Part shown: in pieces, positions 54,480-64,000 of the stretch
How positions within the stretch are numbered: the stretch's first letter is position 1
Layout of the letters: every line of letters begins with the position of its first letter
From: Proteles cristata cristata
Lineage: Eukaryota > Chordata > Mammalia > Carnivora > Hyaenidae
Direction of reading: 5' to 3'
Length of the DNA stretch: 64,000 nt
Assembly: GCA_017311185.1 (NCBI GenBank)
Contig: JAESUZ010000756.1
Span: forward strand, 2,418,001-2,482,000
Program-made: the position numbers and the translations under genes
Notes under the pieces: model-generated
What the model was told of the DNA's origin: nothing
The model's database searches: none
Seen by the model: only the letters and a program-made list of their open reading frames with translations

Positions 54480-54674
54480 ATTTTTTTTAATTGTTTATTT
54501 ACATTTTTGAGAGAGAGTGAGCAAGGAAGGAGGAGAGAGAGGAGGGGACAGAGGATCTGAAGTGAGCTCTGAACTAAGAGCAATGAGCCTAGTGCAGGGC
54601 TGGAACTCACAAATCCTGAGAACATGACCTGAGCCGAAGCTGGACACTCAACTGACTGAGCCACCCAGGTGCCC
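54480..54674 (-). mobile_element. CAN-SINE, S25, nested in L1-B
   Basis: Minus-strand copy, T9 then AATTGTTTATTTACATTTTTGAG, and head end CCACCCAGGTGCCC. Flanking duplication is poor. Confidence 0.93.
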
Positions 54675-55328
54675 GATACCAAGCAGCTTTTTATGTATGG
54701 TGTAATCAAGGGAACAATTGGACTTTTTTTGCATGTGGATATCTGTTATCCCAATGCCTTTTATAGAAAAGATTTCATTCTTTGACATTCCTGTAAAAAT
54801 CCAACTAGCAATTAATATGACAGTTTAATTGTAAGCTCTTATTTCTATACCATTAACCTACTTATCTATTGTTTTTTTCCAGTACTACACTATTTTCGTT
54901 ACTGTAGTTTTGTATCTGGTTTTGATATTAGGATATGTCAGTCCTTCAAACTTGTTTTTGTTTTCAAGTTTGTTTTGGCTGTTCTGAACTCCTTGCATTT
55001 CCATATGAATTTTGCAATCAGCTTATCGATTTCTCCAAAACAACAGCTATAAGTTTGTAGGGAGTGTCCTGAGTTTGGTATATCAATTTGAAGAGTATTT
55101 CTGTTTTAATAAAATGAAGTCTTCTGATCCATGAACATGATATGCATTTCCATATTTTAAAAGATTTTTAAAATTTCAACAATATTTTATAGTTTGTATG
55201 GAAATCTTACAGGATTTTTTGGGGGGTTACATTTGTTTATGGATATTTTCTTCCTTTTCCTGTTATAAATATTTTTTCTCAATGTTAGTGTATAAAAATA
55301 TAGTGAATGCCACATTATTGAATTTTTT

Positions 55329-55537
55329 AAACAATATTTTTATTTATTTCTAGGAGAGAGAGAGAGAGAGTGAGCAGGGGAGGGTCAGAGAGAGAGGGAG
55401 TCACAGACTGAAACAGGCTCCAGGCTCCGAGCTTGCAGTCAGCACAGAGCCGACGCGGGGCTCGAACCCACGAACCGTGAGATCATGACCTAAGCAAAAG
55501 TCGGACGCTTAACCGACTAAGCCACCCAGGCGCCCCA
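55329..55537 (-). mobile_element. CAN-SINE, younger type, S26, nested in L1-B
   Basis: Minus-strand, low-divergence copy with gagcttgcagtcagcacaga and intact B box (reverse of GGTTCGAGCCCC). TATTGAATTTTT flanks it on both sides (55316-55328 region and 55538-55549). Confidence 0.94.
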
Positions 55538-56172
55538 TATTGAATTTTTAAATTATTATTAGTAGTTTTTTAGCAGAATCCTTAGGCTTTTCTCTGTAAA
55601 AGATTATGTCATCTGAAAGTAGAGATAGTTTTACTTCTTTTCCAAATTCAGACATATTTTATTCCTTTTTCTTGCCTATTTGCAATGGCTAGAGCCTCCA
55701 GGGTAATGTCAAATACCAGGGGCAAGAGAGCGCATCTTTGTCTTGTTCCTGATCTTTGGGAGTGAGATTCAGTCTTTCTCAAATGAATATGATAATGTCA
55801 ACTGTGCATTTTTCATAAATATCCACTGTCAGAGTGAGGAAGTTCCTTTCTACTCCTAGCTTATTGAGTAGTTTTTTTAAAATAATTTTTTCATCTTTAT
55901 TGAGGTACAGTTGACAAGTAAAATTGTCTACATTTAAAGTATACAAATGTGATGATTTAACAGAAGTACAATTTGTGAATGAATACCAAAATCTGATCAA
56001 CGCATCCATCACCTATATAGTTCCCTTTTATCGTGTGTAAGATGAGAATGCTTAATGTTCACTCTCTTAGCAAATTTCAAGGGCACGAGACAGTATTATT
56101 AATTATAGTCACCATGCTGTAATTGGATCCCCATAATTTATTAATCCTATAATTAAAGTCTTGTACATTCTG

Positions 56173-56390
56173 GGACACCTGGGTAGCTCAGTTGGTTGAG
56201 CGTTCAACTTCAGCTCAGGTCATGATCCTGCGTTCATGGGTTTGAGCCCCGCATCAGGCTCTGTGCTGACAGCTCAGAGCCTGGAGCCTGTTTCAGATTC
56301 TGTGTCTCCTTCTCTCTCTGCCCCTCCCCTGCTCATGCTTTGTATCTCTCTGTCTCTCAAAAAAATAAAACATAAAAAGTTTTAAAAAGT
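56173..56390 (+). mobile_element. CAN-SINE, S27, nested in L1-C
   Basis: Plus-strand copy, GGACACCTGGGTAGCTCAG head, GGTTTGAGCCCCGC B box, CT tract. Perfect 14-bp duplication TCTTGTACATTCTG at 56159-56172 and 56391-56404. Confidence 0.95.
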
Positions 56391-56941
56391 TCTTGTACAT
56401 TCTGAACAGCATTTCCCCATCTCTCCCACTTTCTAGCACCTGGTAACCACCATTCTATACTCTTTTTCTATGAAATCAGATTTTTTTTTGTGGGGGGGAT
56501 TCCACATATAAGTGAGATGACACAGTATTTGACTTCCTATGCATATCACTTAGTGTAATGTCTTCTAATTTCATTCATGCTGCTGCAAATGGAAGTATTT
56601 CCTTCTTCTCAGAGTTGAATAATATCCCATTGTGTATATATACCATATCTTCCTATCCATCCATCCAACCACATTAAGGACAATTAGGTTGTTTTTTTTT
56701 TTTTAATATCTTGGCTATTGTTAATAATGCTTGAGAAAACATGGGAGTTCAGATATCTCTTGGAGATACTGATTTCATTATCCAGAAGAGGAAATGGATC
56801 ATTTGGTAGTTCTATTTTTAGTTTTTTGAGAATTCTGCACAGTGGTTTCCATAATGGCTGCACCAAATTCCACTTCTACTCACAATATAAAGATTTCCTT
56901 TTCTCCACATTCTCACCAACACTATCTGTTGTCTTTTTCAT

Positions 56942-57157
56942 TTATTTTTTAAATTGTTTTTAACATTTATTCATTTTTGAGAGACACAGCATGAGCAGGA
57001 GAGGGGCAGAGAGAGAGGGAAACACAGAATCCAAAGCAGGCTCCAGGCTCTGAGCTGTCAGCACAGAGCCAGATGTGGGGCTGGAATCCAGGAACTGTGA
57101 GATCATGACCTGAGCCAAAGTTGGATGCTCAACCAACTGAGCCACTCAGGTGCCTTT
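56942..57157 (-). mobile_element. CAN-SINE, S28, nested in L1-C
   Basis: Minus-strand copy starting TTATTTTTTAAATTG, with ggctccaggctctgagctgt and head end GCCACTCAGGTGCC. TTGTCTTTTTCAT (56929-56941) and TTGTCTTTTTGAT (57158-57170) flank it. Confidence 0.93.
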
Positions 57158-57708
57158 TTGTCTTTTTGATAAAAGTCATTTCAAAAGATGTGAGAGGCTA
57201 TATCATTGTGCTTTGATTTGATTTTGCTGGTAATTGGCGATGTTGAACACCTTTTCATGTACCTGTTTTTGTTTTTTTGTTCCATGTACATTTTTATGGG
57301 CCTGCCATTTGTGTTATCTTTTTTTTTTTTTTTGAAAGATATCTGTTCAGGTCCACTACCCACTTATAATCAGATTATTTGTGTTTTACAATTGGGCTGC
57401 ATATGTTTCTTATATACTTTGGAAAACAATCCCTAATCAGATATATGGTTTACAAATATATCCACCTTCCCATTCCATAGGTTACCATTTCAATTTTTTT
57501 TTATCATTCCCTTTGCTGTGAAGCAGTGTGTTTTAGTTTGATGTACTCGTTTACTGTTGTTGTCATTGATTATGCTTTGGTGTCATATCCAAAAATCAAG
57601 TAGTTTCTTCTATACATTTTCTTCTAGTGGTTTTACAATTTCAGATCTTGCATTTAAGGCTTTATTACATTTTGAGTTAATTTTGTGAGTGGTGTAAGAC
57701 AAGGGTAA

Positions 57709-57931
57709 GTTTTTTTTTAATTTTTAAATGTTTATTCACTGTTGAGCAAGAGAGACACAGAGCATGAGTGGGGATGGGGCAGAGAGGGAGACACACACAC
57801 ACAGAATCAGAAACAGGCTCAAAGCTCAAGCTGTCAGCACAGAGCCTGAGGCAAGGCTTGAACCCACCAACTGTGAGGTCATGACCTGAGCCAAGTCCGA
57901 CGCTTAACCGACTGAGCCACCCAAGTGCCCC
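57709..57931 (-). mobile_element. CAN-SINE, S29, nested in L1-C
   Basis: Minus-strand copy, T10 then AATTTTTAAATGTTTATTC, with an ACACACACAC run in its tract and head end CCACCCAAGTGCCCC. Target duplication not evident. Confidence 0.93.
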
Positions 57932-58655
57932 ATAATGATCTAGTTTTATTCTTTTGCATGTAGGCATCCAACTTCCCAACAGCATTTATTGAAGACATTA
58001 TCCTTTCCCCTTTGAGGGGTATGGGTTTCTTGTCAAGAAATAGTTGACCGCATATGTGAGGGCTTATTTCTGGGCTCTCACTTCTGTTCCACTGGCTTAT
58101 GTTGTCTATTCTTATGCCAGTACTATGCTGTTTTGATTACTATATCTCTGTAATATAGTTTGAAGTCAGAAAGTGTGATACCTCCAGTGTTGTTCCTTCT
58201 TAAAATTGCTTTGGCTATTGAGGATCTTTTGTGGTTTTATACAAATTTTAGGGTTTTTTTTTATTCTTGTGAGAAATGACAATGGAATTTTGATAGGAAT
58301 AGCACTGAATCTGTAGATTGCTTTGGGTAGTCTGGACATTTTCATGATATAAATTCTTCTGATCCATGAAGACTGGATAACTTTTCATTTATTTGTTTCT
58401 TTCTTTTTCATTTTTTTTATAATTTCCAGTGTAAAAGTCTTTCATCTCCTTGGTTAAGTTTATTCCTAAATGTTTAATTGCTTTTTATACTATTGTAAGT
58501 GTAAAAAATGTTTCTTTTTTAATTTCTCTTTCAAATAGTTTGCTGTTAGTGCTTAGACAGGTAACCGATTACTGAATCCTGTGTCTTGTAACTTCGTATT
58601 CTGTAACTTTGCCTAATTTGTTTATTAGTTCCAACAGTATCTTAGTGGAATCTTT

Positions 58656-58879
58656 TTATTTTCCTTACTTTTTAAAAATGTTTTATTTATTTCCGAGAGA
58701 GAGAGAGGCAGCATGAACAGGGGAGGGTCGGAGAGAGAGAGAGACAGAATCCGAAGCAGGTTCCAGGCTCTGAGCTAGTTGTCAGCACAGAGCCCAACAG
58801 GGGGCAGAACCCACCAACCCTGAGATCATGACCTGAGCTGAAGTCGGATGCTTAACCGACTGAGCCACCCAGGCACCCC
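58656..58879 (-). mobile_element. CAN-SINE, S30, nested in L1-C
   Basis: Minus-strand copy with head end CACCCAGGCACCCC at 58866-58879. GGAATCTTT duplicates at 58647-58655 and 58880-58888. It lies head-to-head with S31, 31 bp away. Confidence 0.94.
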
Positions 58880-58910
58880 GGAATCTTTAAGAATTTTCTA
58901 TGTAAAAGAT

Positions 58911-59129
58911 CAGGGGCATCTGGATGGCTCAGTTTGAGCATCTGGCTTTGGCTCAGGTCATGATCTTGTGGCTCATGAGTTTGAGCCCCACACCAGTCTC
59001 TGTGCTGACAGCTCAGAGTCTTCAGCCTGCTTCCAATTCTGTGTCTCCCTCTCTCTCTGCCCCTCCCTCACTCATTCTCCCTCTCTTTCTCTCTCTCTCT
59101 CTCTCTCAAAAATAAACGTTACAAAAACC
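58911..59129 (+). mobile_element. CAN-SINE, S31, nested in L1-C
   Basis: Plus-strand copy lacking a few bases in its A-box region (GGCTCAGTTTGAGC). (CT)n at 59086-59107. The 19-bp duplication AATTTTCTATGTAAAAGAT (58892-58910) recurs with one change at 59130-59148. Confidence 0.95.
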
Positions 59130-60773
59130 AATTTTCTATGTATAAGATTATATAATCTTCATCTAGCGATAATTTTACCTCTTCCTTTCTGATTTGGATG
59201 GCTTTTCTTTTTTCTTGCCTAATTGCCCTAGCTAAGACTTCCATGACATGATTGAGAATATCTAGTTTCTGCTCTTAGAGGAAAAGTTTTCAGGCGTTCA
59301 ACGCTGAGTATTAAGTGTAGATTTGTGATATATGGCCTTTATTATGGGGAAGCAAATTCCTTCTATTTCTAATTTTTGGAGTGTTTTATCATGAAAGGAT
59401 GTTGAATTTTGTCACATGTGTTTTCTGTATTTCTTAGGATAATCATGTAAGTCTTGTCTTTCATTCTGTTAATGTGGTATAACACATTTACAGATTTGTA
59501 GATATTGAATCATCTGTATACTGCAGAAATAAATCCAACTCAGTTATGTAATATCATTCTTAGTGTGCTGTTCAATTCAGTTTGTTAGCATTTAGCTGAG
59601 AACATTTTCATCTATGTTCATCAGGGATGGTGGCCTGTGACTTTCTTTTCTTGTGGTGTCTTTGTCTGACTTTGGTAGAGGATAATTCTGGCCTCATAAG
59701 TTGATTTGGAGAGTACTCCATTCTCTTAAATTTTCTGGAGGAATTTGAGAAGAATTGGTATTAATTCTTTTTTTAAAATGTTTGGTAAAATTCACTGGTA
59801 AAGCCATCAGGTCCTGGGATTTCCTTCGTTGAGAGTTTTTTGATTACTGATTCATTTACTTTTCTCATTATTGTCCTGTTCAGAATTTCTATTTATTCAA
59901 GTTCATTCTTTATGTTGCATGTTTCTAGGAATTTATCAACTTCTTTTATGTTATCAAATTTCTTGGCACATGGTTATTCATAGTAGATTCTTTGTATTTC
60001 TGTGGTGTTGGCTGTAATGTCTCCTTTCATTTCTGATTTCATTTATTTGAGTTTTCTCTCATTTTTTTTCTTAGTCTAGCTAATGGTTTGCCTTTTTTGT
60101 TATCTTTAAAGAAACAGATACTGGTTTCATTGATCTTTTCTATTGCTTTTTTAAAAAAATCTGTTTTACTTAGTTCTACTCTGACCTTTGTTATTTCCTT
60201 GCTTCTTCTAACTTTGGACTTTGTTCTTATTTTCCTAGTTCCTTGAGTTGGATTAAAGGTAGGTCAAAATTACATTGCTTATTTGAGATCTTTTTTTGTT
60301 CTTAATGTATGCATGTGTTGCTATAAACTTGTCTTAGACCTGCTTTTGTTATATCCCGAAGGTTTTGTACTTCCATTTTCATTTGTTACAAAATATTTTT
60401 TATTTACCTCTTGATTTCTTCTTTGATATACTGGTTGTTAAAGAATGCTTTTTATTTTCTATGTATTTGTGAATTTTCCATTATTCTTTCTGTTAGTGAT
60501 TTCTAGTTTCATAACAGTGTAGTCAAGGAGATATTTGGTATTATTCCAATCTTCTTAAATTTGTTAAGATTTGTTTTGTTTTCAAACAAATGACCTATCT
60601 TAGAGAACGTTCCATGTGCACCTAAGAAAAATGCGTATTCTGCTGCTGTTGGATAGAATATCCTCTATATATCTGTTAAGTACATTTGATCTAAAGTATA
60701 GTTCAAGTCCAGTGTTTTCTTATAGATTTTATGTTTGGATGATGTATCTGTTGTTAAAAATGATGTACTGATG

Positions 60774-61008
60774 AGGCACCTAAGTGGCTCAATTGGTGGA
60801 ATATCTGACTTGGGCTCATCTCATGATCTCACGGTTCATGGGTTGGATCCCACATCAGACTCTGTGATGACAGCTCAGAGCCTGGAACCTGCTTCAGATT
60901 CTGTGTCTCCCTCTCTCTCTGCCCTTCTCCCACTCATGCTCTGTCTCTCTCTGTCTCAAAATTAAATAAAAACTCCCAAAATAAATAAATAAATAAATAA
61001 ATAAATAA
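60774..61008 (+). mobile_element. CAN-SINE, S32, nested in L1-C
   Basis: Plus-strand copy: GGCACCTAAGTGGCTCAATTG, cacggttcatgggttggatc (B box decayed), CT tract, then a long (AAAT)n tail at 60976-61009. Flanking duplication is poor. Confidence 0.93.
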
Positions 61009-61263
61009 AGTATTGAAGTTTTCTATTACTATTGCACTGTCATTTATTTATCCCTTCAGATATTTTAGTATTTGTTTTATATACATTTCTTTATTTACAT
61101 TGACAATTTCTATGTCCTCTTGAAGAACTAACCCCTTTATAATTATATAATGATTTTTGTTTCTTATTAAAAGTTTCAGCTCACGGTCCATTTATATTAA
61201 ATATTTTTTCTATTCTTTAATTTTGAGCCTCTGTGTATTACATAAAGTTGATGTGAGTTTCTT

Positions 61264-61475
61264 GGGGCGCCTGGGTGGCTTAGTCGGTTAAGCGTCCGAC
61301 TTTCGCTTGGGTCATGATCTCGCGGTTCGTGGGTTCGAGCCCCGCGTCGGGCTCTGTGCTGACTGCCAGCTCAGAGCCTGGAGCCTGTTTCAGAGTCTGA
61401 GATTCCCTCTCTTTCTGACCCTCCCCTGCTCATGCTGTCTCTATCTCTCTCCTAGAAAAAAAAAAAAAAAAAAAA
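61264..61475 (+). mobile_element. CAN-SINE, youngest-looking copy, S33, nested in L1-C
   Basis: Plus-strand full-length copy with intact head GGGGCGCCTGGGTGGCTTAG, A box and B box GGTTCGAGCCCCGCG, the ctgactgccagctcagagcc diagnostic and a pure A tail of over 20 bases. The 20-bp duplication AAAGTTGATGTGAGTTTCTT (61244-61263) recurs with one change at 61476-61495. It may be polymorphic or species-specific. Confidence 0.96.
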
Positions 61476-62102
61476 AAAGTTGATGTGAATTTCTTGTAAG
61501 TAGCCTATAAAATCCATTCAACCACTCTATGCATTTTATTGGAGAATTTCAATCATTTATATTTAAAGTAATCATTGACATGGTAGAACTTACCAATGAT
61601 GTCTTATTAAGCATTTGTTTGCTTGTTTCATTATTCTTCTCTTCCTCTCTCATTTTCTTCCTTTGTGCCTTGATGATATTCTGCAGTAGCATGCTTTGGT
61701 TCTCTTCATCTAATGTAGGTTTTTGACTTGTTTCTTAAGGCTTGCTTAAAATATCTTCTGGTTATAATAGTCTATTTTATGCTGACAACATACAAAAGGC
61801 TTATCATTTTAGCCCACTCTCACATTTCATGTTTTTGATGTCGCAATTTTTATCTTTTTATATTGTGTTTCTATTAACAAATTGCTGTAGCTAAGTTACT
61901 TTGATCCTTTACCTTTTACACTACAGTTAATTGATCAACCCATTACCTCATTACAGTATTAGAGTATTCTGAATATGGCTATATATGTACCTTTAGTAGT
62001 GATAAAATCCCTCAGCTTTTGTTTCTCTAGGAGAATCTTTAGCTCTCCTTCCTTTCTAAAGAGCAGCTTGCCAGGTAAAAATATTCTTGGTATAATTATA
62101 GG

Positions 62103-62123
62103 GTTTGTTTGTTTGTTTGTTTC
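62103..62123. repeat. (GTTT)n simple repeat in L1-C
   Basis: Five GTTT units, replacing the L1 consensus text at this position. Confidence 0.85.
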
Positions 62124-62374
62124 CTTAAACACTTTGAATCTCTCCTAGCCTGCAAGGTTTCTGCAAAGTTATTTACTGATAGCCTGCCCTTCTACTTGAG
62201 GAAATTTTTCTCTTTGGCTTCTTTTACAAATTTTGTTCTTGATTTTAGACATCCTTTTTATAATGTATCTTGAAGAAGATATTTTTGGATTGAATCTTTT
62301 TGGGGCACAGATTGCCTCCTTCATGCTATCCCATAATTCATATAGGCTGTTTTCTTTCTATTTTTTAAATTATT

Positions 62375-63862
62375 TTATTTTATTAATATGGTGAATTTTC
62401 AAATGTTAAACAAAAATTGCAAGATGAGTTATATTTGGTCACAGTGTGTAATATATTTTTGTTAATATTTTGTTGATGTTTTTATTATACATCTATAATC
62501 AAAATGATTTTTGCCTGTAGTTTCCTTTTCTTCTTTTGGTATTGGGGTAATGTTATCTTCACAGAATGAGTTTAGAAGTATCTATCCCTCTCCTATTTTT
62601 TTGGAAGAGTTTATAAGAAAAAAATGTTAAATCATCTTCTAATATGTAGTAGAACTCATCATTGAATAATTTCAGCCTTGGTTTTTGTTTTGCTTGAAGT
62701 GGGTAGAATTTATATTCCCAATTCAGTCTTTTTGCCTATTTTATGTCTATTACTATTATTTATTCCTTCATCAGTTTCATTAATTTGCATTTTTTCTAGT
62801 AAATTGTCCACTTCATCTAAATCACCTAATTTGTTGATACTGAGTTCTTCATACTACTTCTTTGTTATCATTTATATTTCTGCAAGGAAATTATTGGTAT
62901 CCTCTCTTTAATTTTCATTCCTGATTTTAGTAATTTCAGATTTGAGTCCACTATTTTTTCCGCTGGTCAATCTGGTTAAATTTTTAAAAATTTTGTCAAT
63001 GTTTTCAAAGAATGAACTTTTGGGTTTCTATTTTTCATGTTTCCTCTCTCCATTTCATTTATTTTTACTCTAATTATTATGATTTTTTTGATTTTTGGGT
63101 TTAATTTGCTAATTTTTTTTAGTTTTATAAGATGGAAGATGGGGTATTAATTTGAGATGTTTTAATAGATACAAATTGCTATAAATGAGTGGTGCTTTGA
63201 CTGCACCCCATGTGTTTTGTATGTTTTGTTTTCATTTCCACTAATCTCCCAATCTTTTCTAATTTCTCATGTAATGTCTTCTTTGTCTATTGATTTTCAG
63301 GGTGCTCTTTTAAATTTTTTCACCTTTGTGATTTTTCCAAATATTCTTCTGCTGTTGATTTCTAATTTAATTTCACTATGGTCAGAGAAAATACTTCATA
63401 TAACATCGGTTATTTTAAATTTATTTACAGTTGTCTTACTTCCTTGAATATTGCTGATTCTAGAGAATGATCAATGTGTACTTGACAATGTATATTTTAC
63501 CTCTGTTGAATGAATGAAGTGTTCTAGTTGTTAGGTCTCCTTAGTTTATAGCACATTCAAGTTATCTATTTTCTTGTTGATCTGCTTTGTTCTGTCCATT
63601 TTTGAAATGTACTAAAATCTTCAATTATTATTTTTAAATTGTCTATTCTTTCCTTTACTTCTGTCAGGTTTTGCTTTGTGTAGTGCATAGCACTCCTTCA
63701 GGATGAACTGACTCTTTGATCATAATAAAATGCCCTTCTTTGTTTCAAGTAACAAATTCTGTCATACTATTTTGTCTGATAGTGTACACTGATTAGTGTA
63801 GCTACTCTACCTCTTATTTTGTTTACTGTTTGAATAGTTCGTACCTAAAATACACATTCTTT
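62375..63862 (-). mobile_element. Old LINE-1, ORF2 region, L1-D (continuation of L1-B)
   Basis: Antisense L1 ORF2 text: attaatatggtgaattttca, ttaatattttgttgatgttt, acagaatgagtttagaagta, gtcaatctggttaaattttt, ctcatgtaatgtcttctttg, gattctagagaatgatcaat, gtagctactctacctcttat. It picks up about 90 bases after the L1-B break at 55871, so B and D are one element split by L1-C. Continues to SINE S34. Confidence 0.88.
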
Positions 63863-64000
63863 GGGTGCCTGGGTGACTCTGACTCTGTTGGTTAAGCATC
63901 TGACTCTTGATTTCAGCTCAGGTTATGATCTCATGGTTCAGGAGATCAAGCCCTGTGTCAGGCTCTGTGCTGACAGTGTGGAGCCTGTGTGGCTTTCTCT
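63863..64000 (+). mobile_element. CAN-SINE, S34, cut by the window edge
   Basis: Plus-strand head GGTGCCTGGGTGACTCTGAC followed by GTTAAGCATCTGACTC and GGTTATGATCTCATGG; ends in the body at the window edge. Nested in L1-D. Confidence 0.92.

Larger units (their letters stand above)
52910..55871 (-). mobile_element. Old LINE-1, 3' half (3' UTR and ORF2 end), L1-B
   Basis: Antisense L1 text: ttagcataaatttcatgtac at its 3' UTR end, ttcacataaatggaatcaca, ttggaattgctgggtcatat, ttttgcatgtggatatctgt, tcttctgatccatgaacatg, then RT-side text aaataccaggggcaagagag and cttattgagtag at 55860-55871. It stops where L1-C begins and resumes at 62375 (L1-D). SINEs S23-S26 are nested in it. Non-functional. Confidence 0.9.
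55892..62360 (-). mobile_element. Younger, near-complete LINE-1, L1-C, inserted into L1-B/D
   Basis: Antisense L1 from 3' end (tttattgaggtacagttgac, tatagtcaccatgctgtaat) through ORF2 (caacagcatttattgaagac, ttcttgtggtgtctttgtct, tctggaggaatttgagaaga, ttcatttctgatttcattta, ttagagaacgttccatgtgc) and the upstream region (ccactctatgcattttattg) to ORF1-side text (cctagcctgcaaggtttctg, atgctatcccataattcata). About 4.8 kb without seven nested SINEs (S27-S33). Flanks TTTTTTAAAATAATTTTTT (55873-55891) and TTTTTTAAATTATTTTATTT (62361-62380) are a likely A/T-rich target duplication. Stops throughout. Confidence 0.88.

Noticed and set aside
61264..61340. tRNA gene suggested by intact A-box and B-box-like text
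   Set aside because: It is the tRNA-Lys-derived head of a SINE, without a cloverleaf that closes, an acceptor stem pair or a proper terminator. The same applies to all other SINE heads.
1..64000. Small open reading frames of 60-125 codons spread over all six frames
   Set aside because: None shows a recognisable domain, codon structure or gene context. Many overlap on opposite strands. Peptides such as those starting MAQL...HLTLAQVM or containing SVSLSLS recur because they are translations of CAN-SINE copies.
1..64000. CRISPR array, operon, insertion sequence or phage-type system
   Set aside because: Repeat content (SINE, L1, L2, MIR, ERV LTRs) is mammalian. No regularly spaced direct repeats with unique spacers and no bacterial-type gene order are present.

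Overview
This window looks like non-coding mammalian DNA from a carnivore, most likely a cat (Felidae). The main reason is a dispersed tRNA-Lys-derived SINE of the carnivore CAN-SINE/SINEC type. Its head reads close to GGCGCCTGGGTGGCTCAGTC, and a pol III B-box-like GGTTCGAGCCC, a (CT)n tract and an AATAAA-rich A tail follow. I count 34 copies. There are also carnivore-type LINE-1 3' ends, ancient mammalian MIR, L2, MLT1 and MLT2 repeats, and one class I (gammaretrovirus-like) solo LTR. I found no convincing protein-coding gene, exon or stable RNA gene. The longest open frame (166 codons, 12614-13114) has no recognisable domain. The reading frames I could name are decayed LINE-1 ORF1 and ORF2. 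The window is best read as intergenic or deep-intronic sequence.

Layout. 0-10 kb: mostly unassigned sequence with the solo LTR (720-1338, TSD GTGG), four SINEs and two L1 3' pieces (5974-6214 and 6345-6760). 10-25 kb: L2 and MIR relics, a polypyrimidine tract, an MLT2-like LTR (21672-22086) and the best regulatory candidates, which are CTCF-like motifs at 13497-13514 (minus) and at 22549-22568 and 22693-22710 (both plus). 26-28.3 kb: a minus-strand L1 carrying a younger L1 3' end and two SINEs. 28.3-34 kb: L2, MLT1 and MIR relics and long stretches with nothing assignable. 34.2-37.3 kb: an old plus-strand L1 with ORF1 and ORF2 remnants and a large internal deletion. 38-48.7 kb: SINEs, MIRs, three MLT1-type LTRs and a SINE-in-SINE insertion. 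48.76-50.49 kb: a 5'-truncated plus-strand L1 with an A tail. 51.2-52.9 kb: a long L2 fragment. 52.9-64 kb: a nested stack in which an old minus-strand L1 is split by a younger minus-strand L1, and both are peppered with twelve SINEs.

Nothing here works as a gene set or operon. What can be read is insertion history: target-site duplications are visible for many elements, and nesting gives relative ages. I saw no evidence of a previously undescribed biological system. The observations most worth checking are the CTCF-like motif group, the nested L1 stack, the head-to-head SINE pair and a few sizeable palindromes. Repeat family names come from recognition of consensus features by eye, without a database search, so subfamily labels are approximate.
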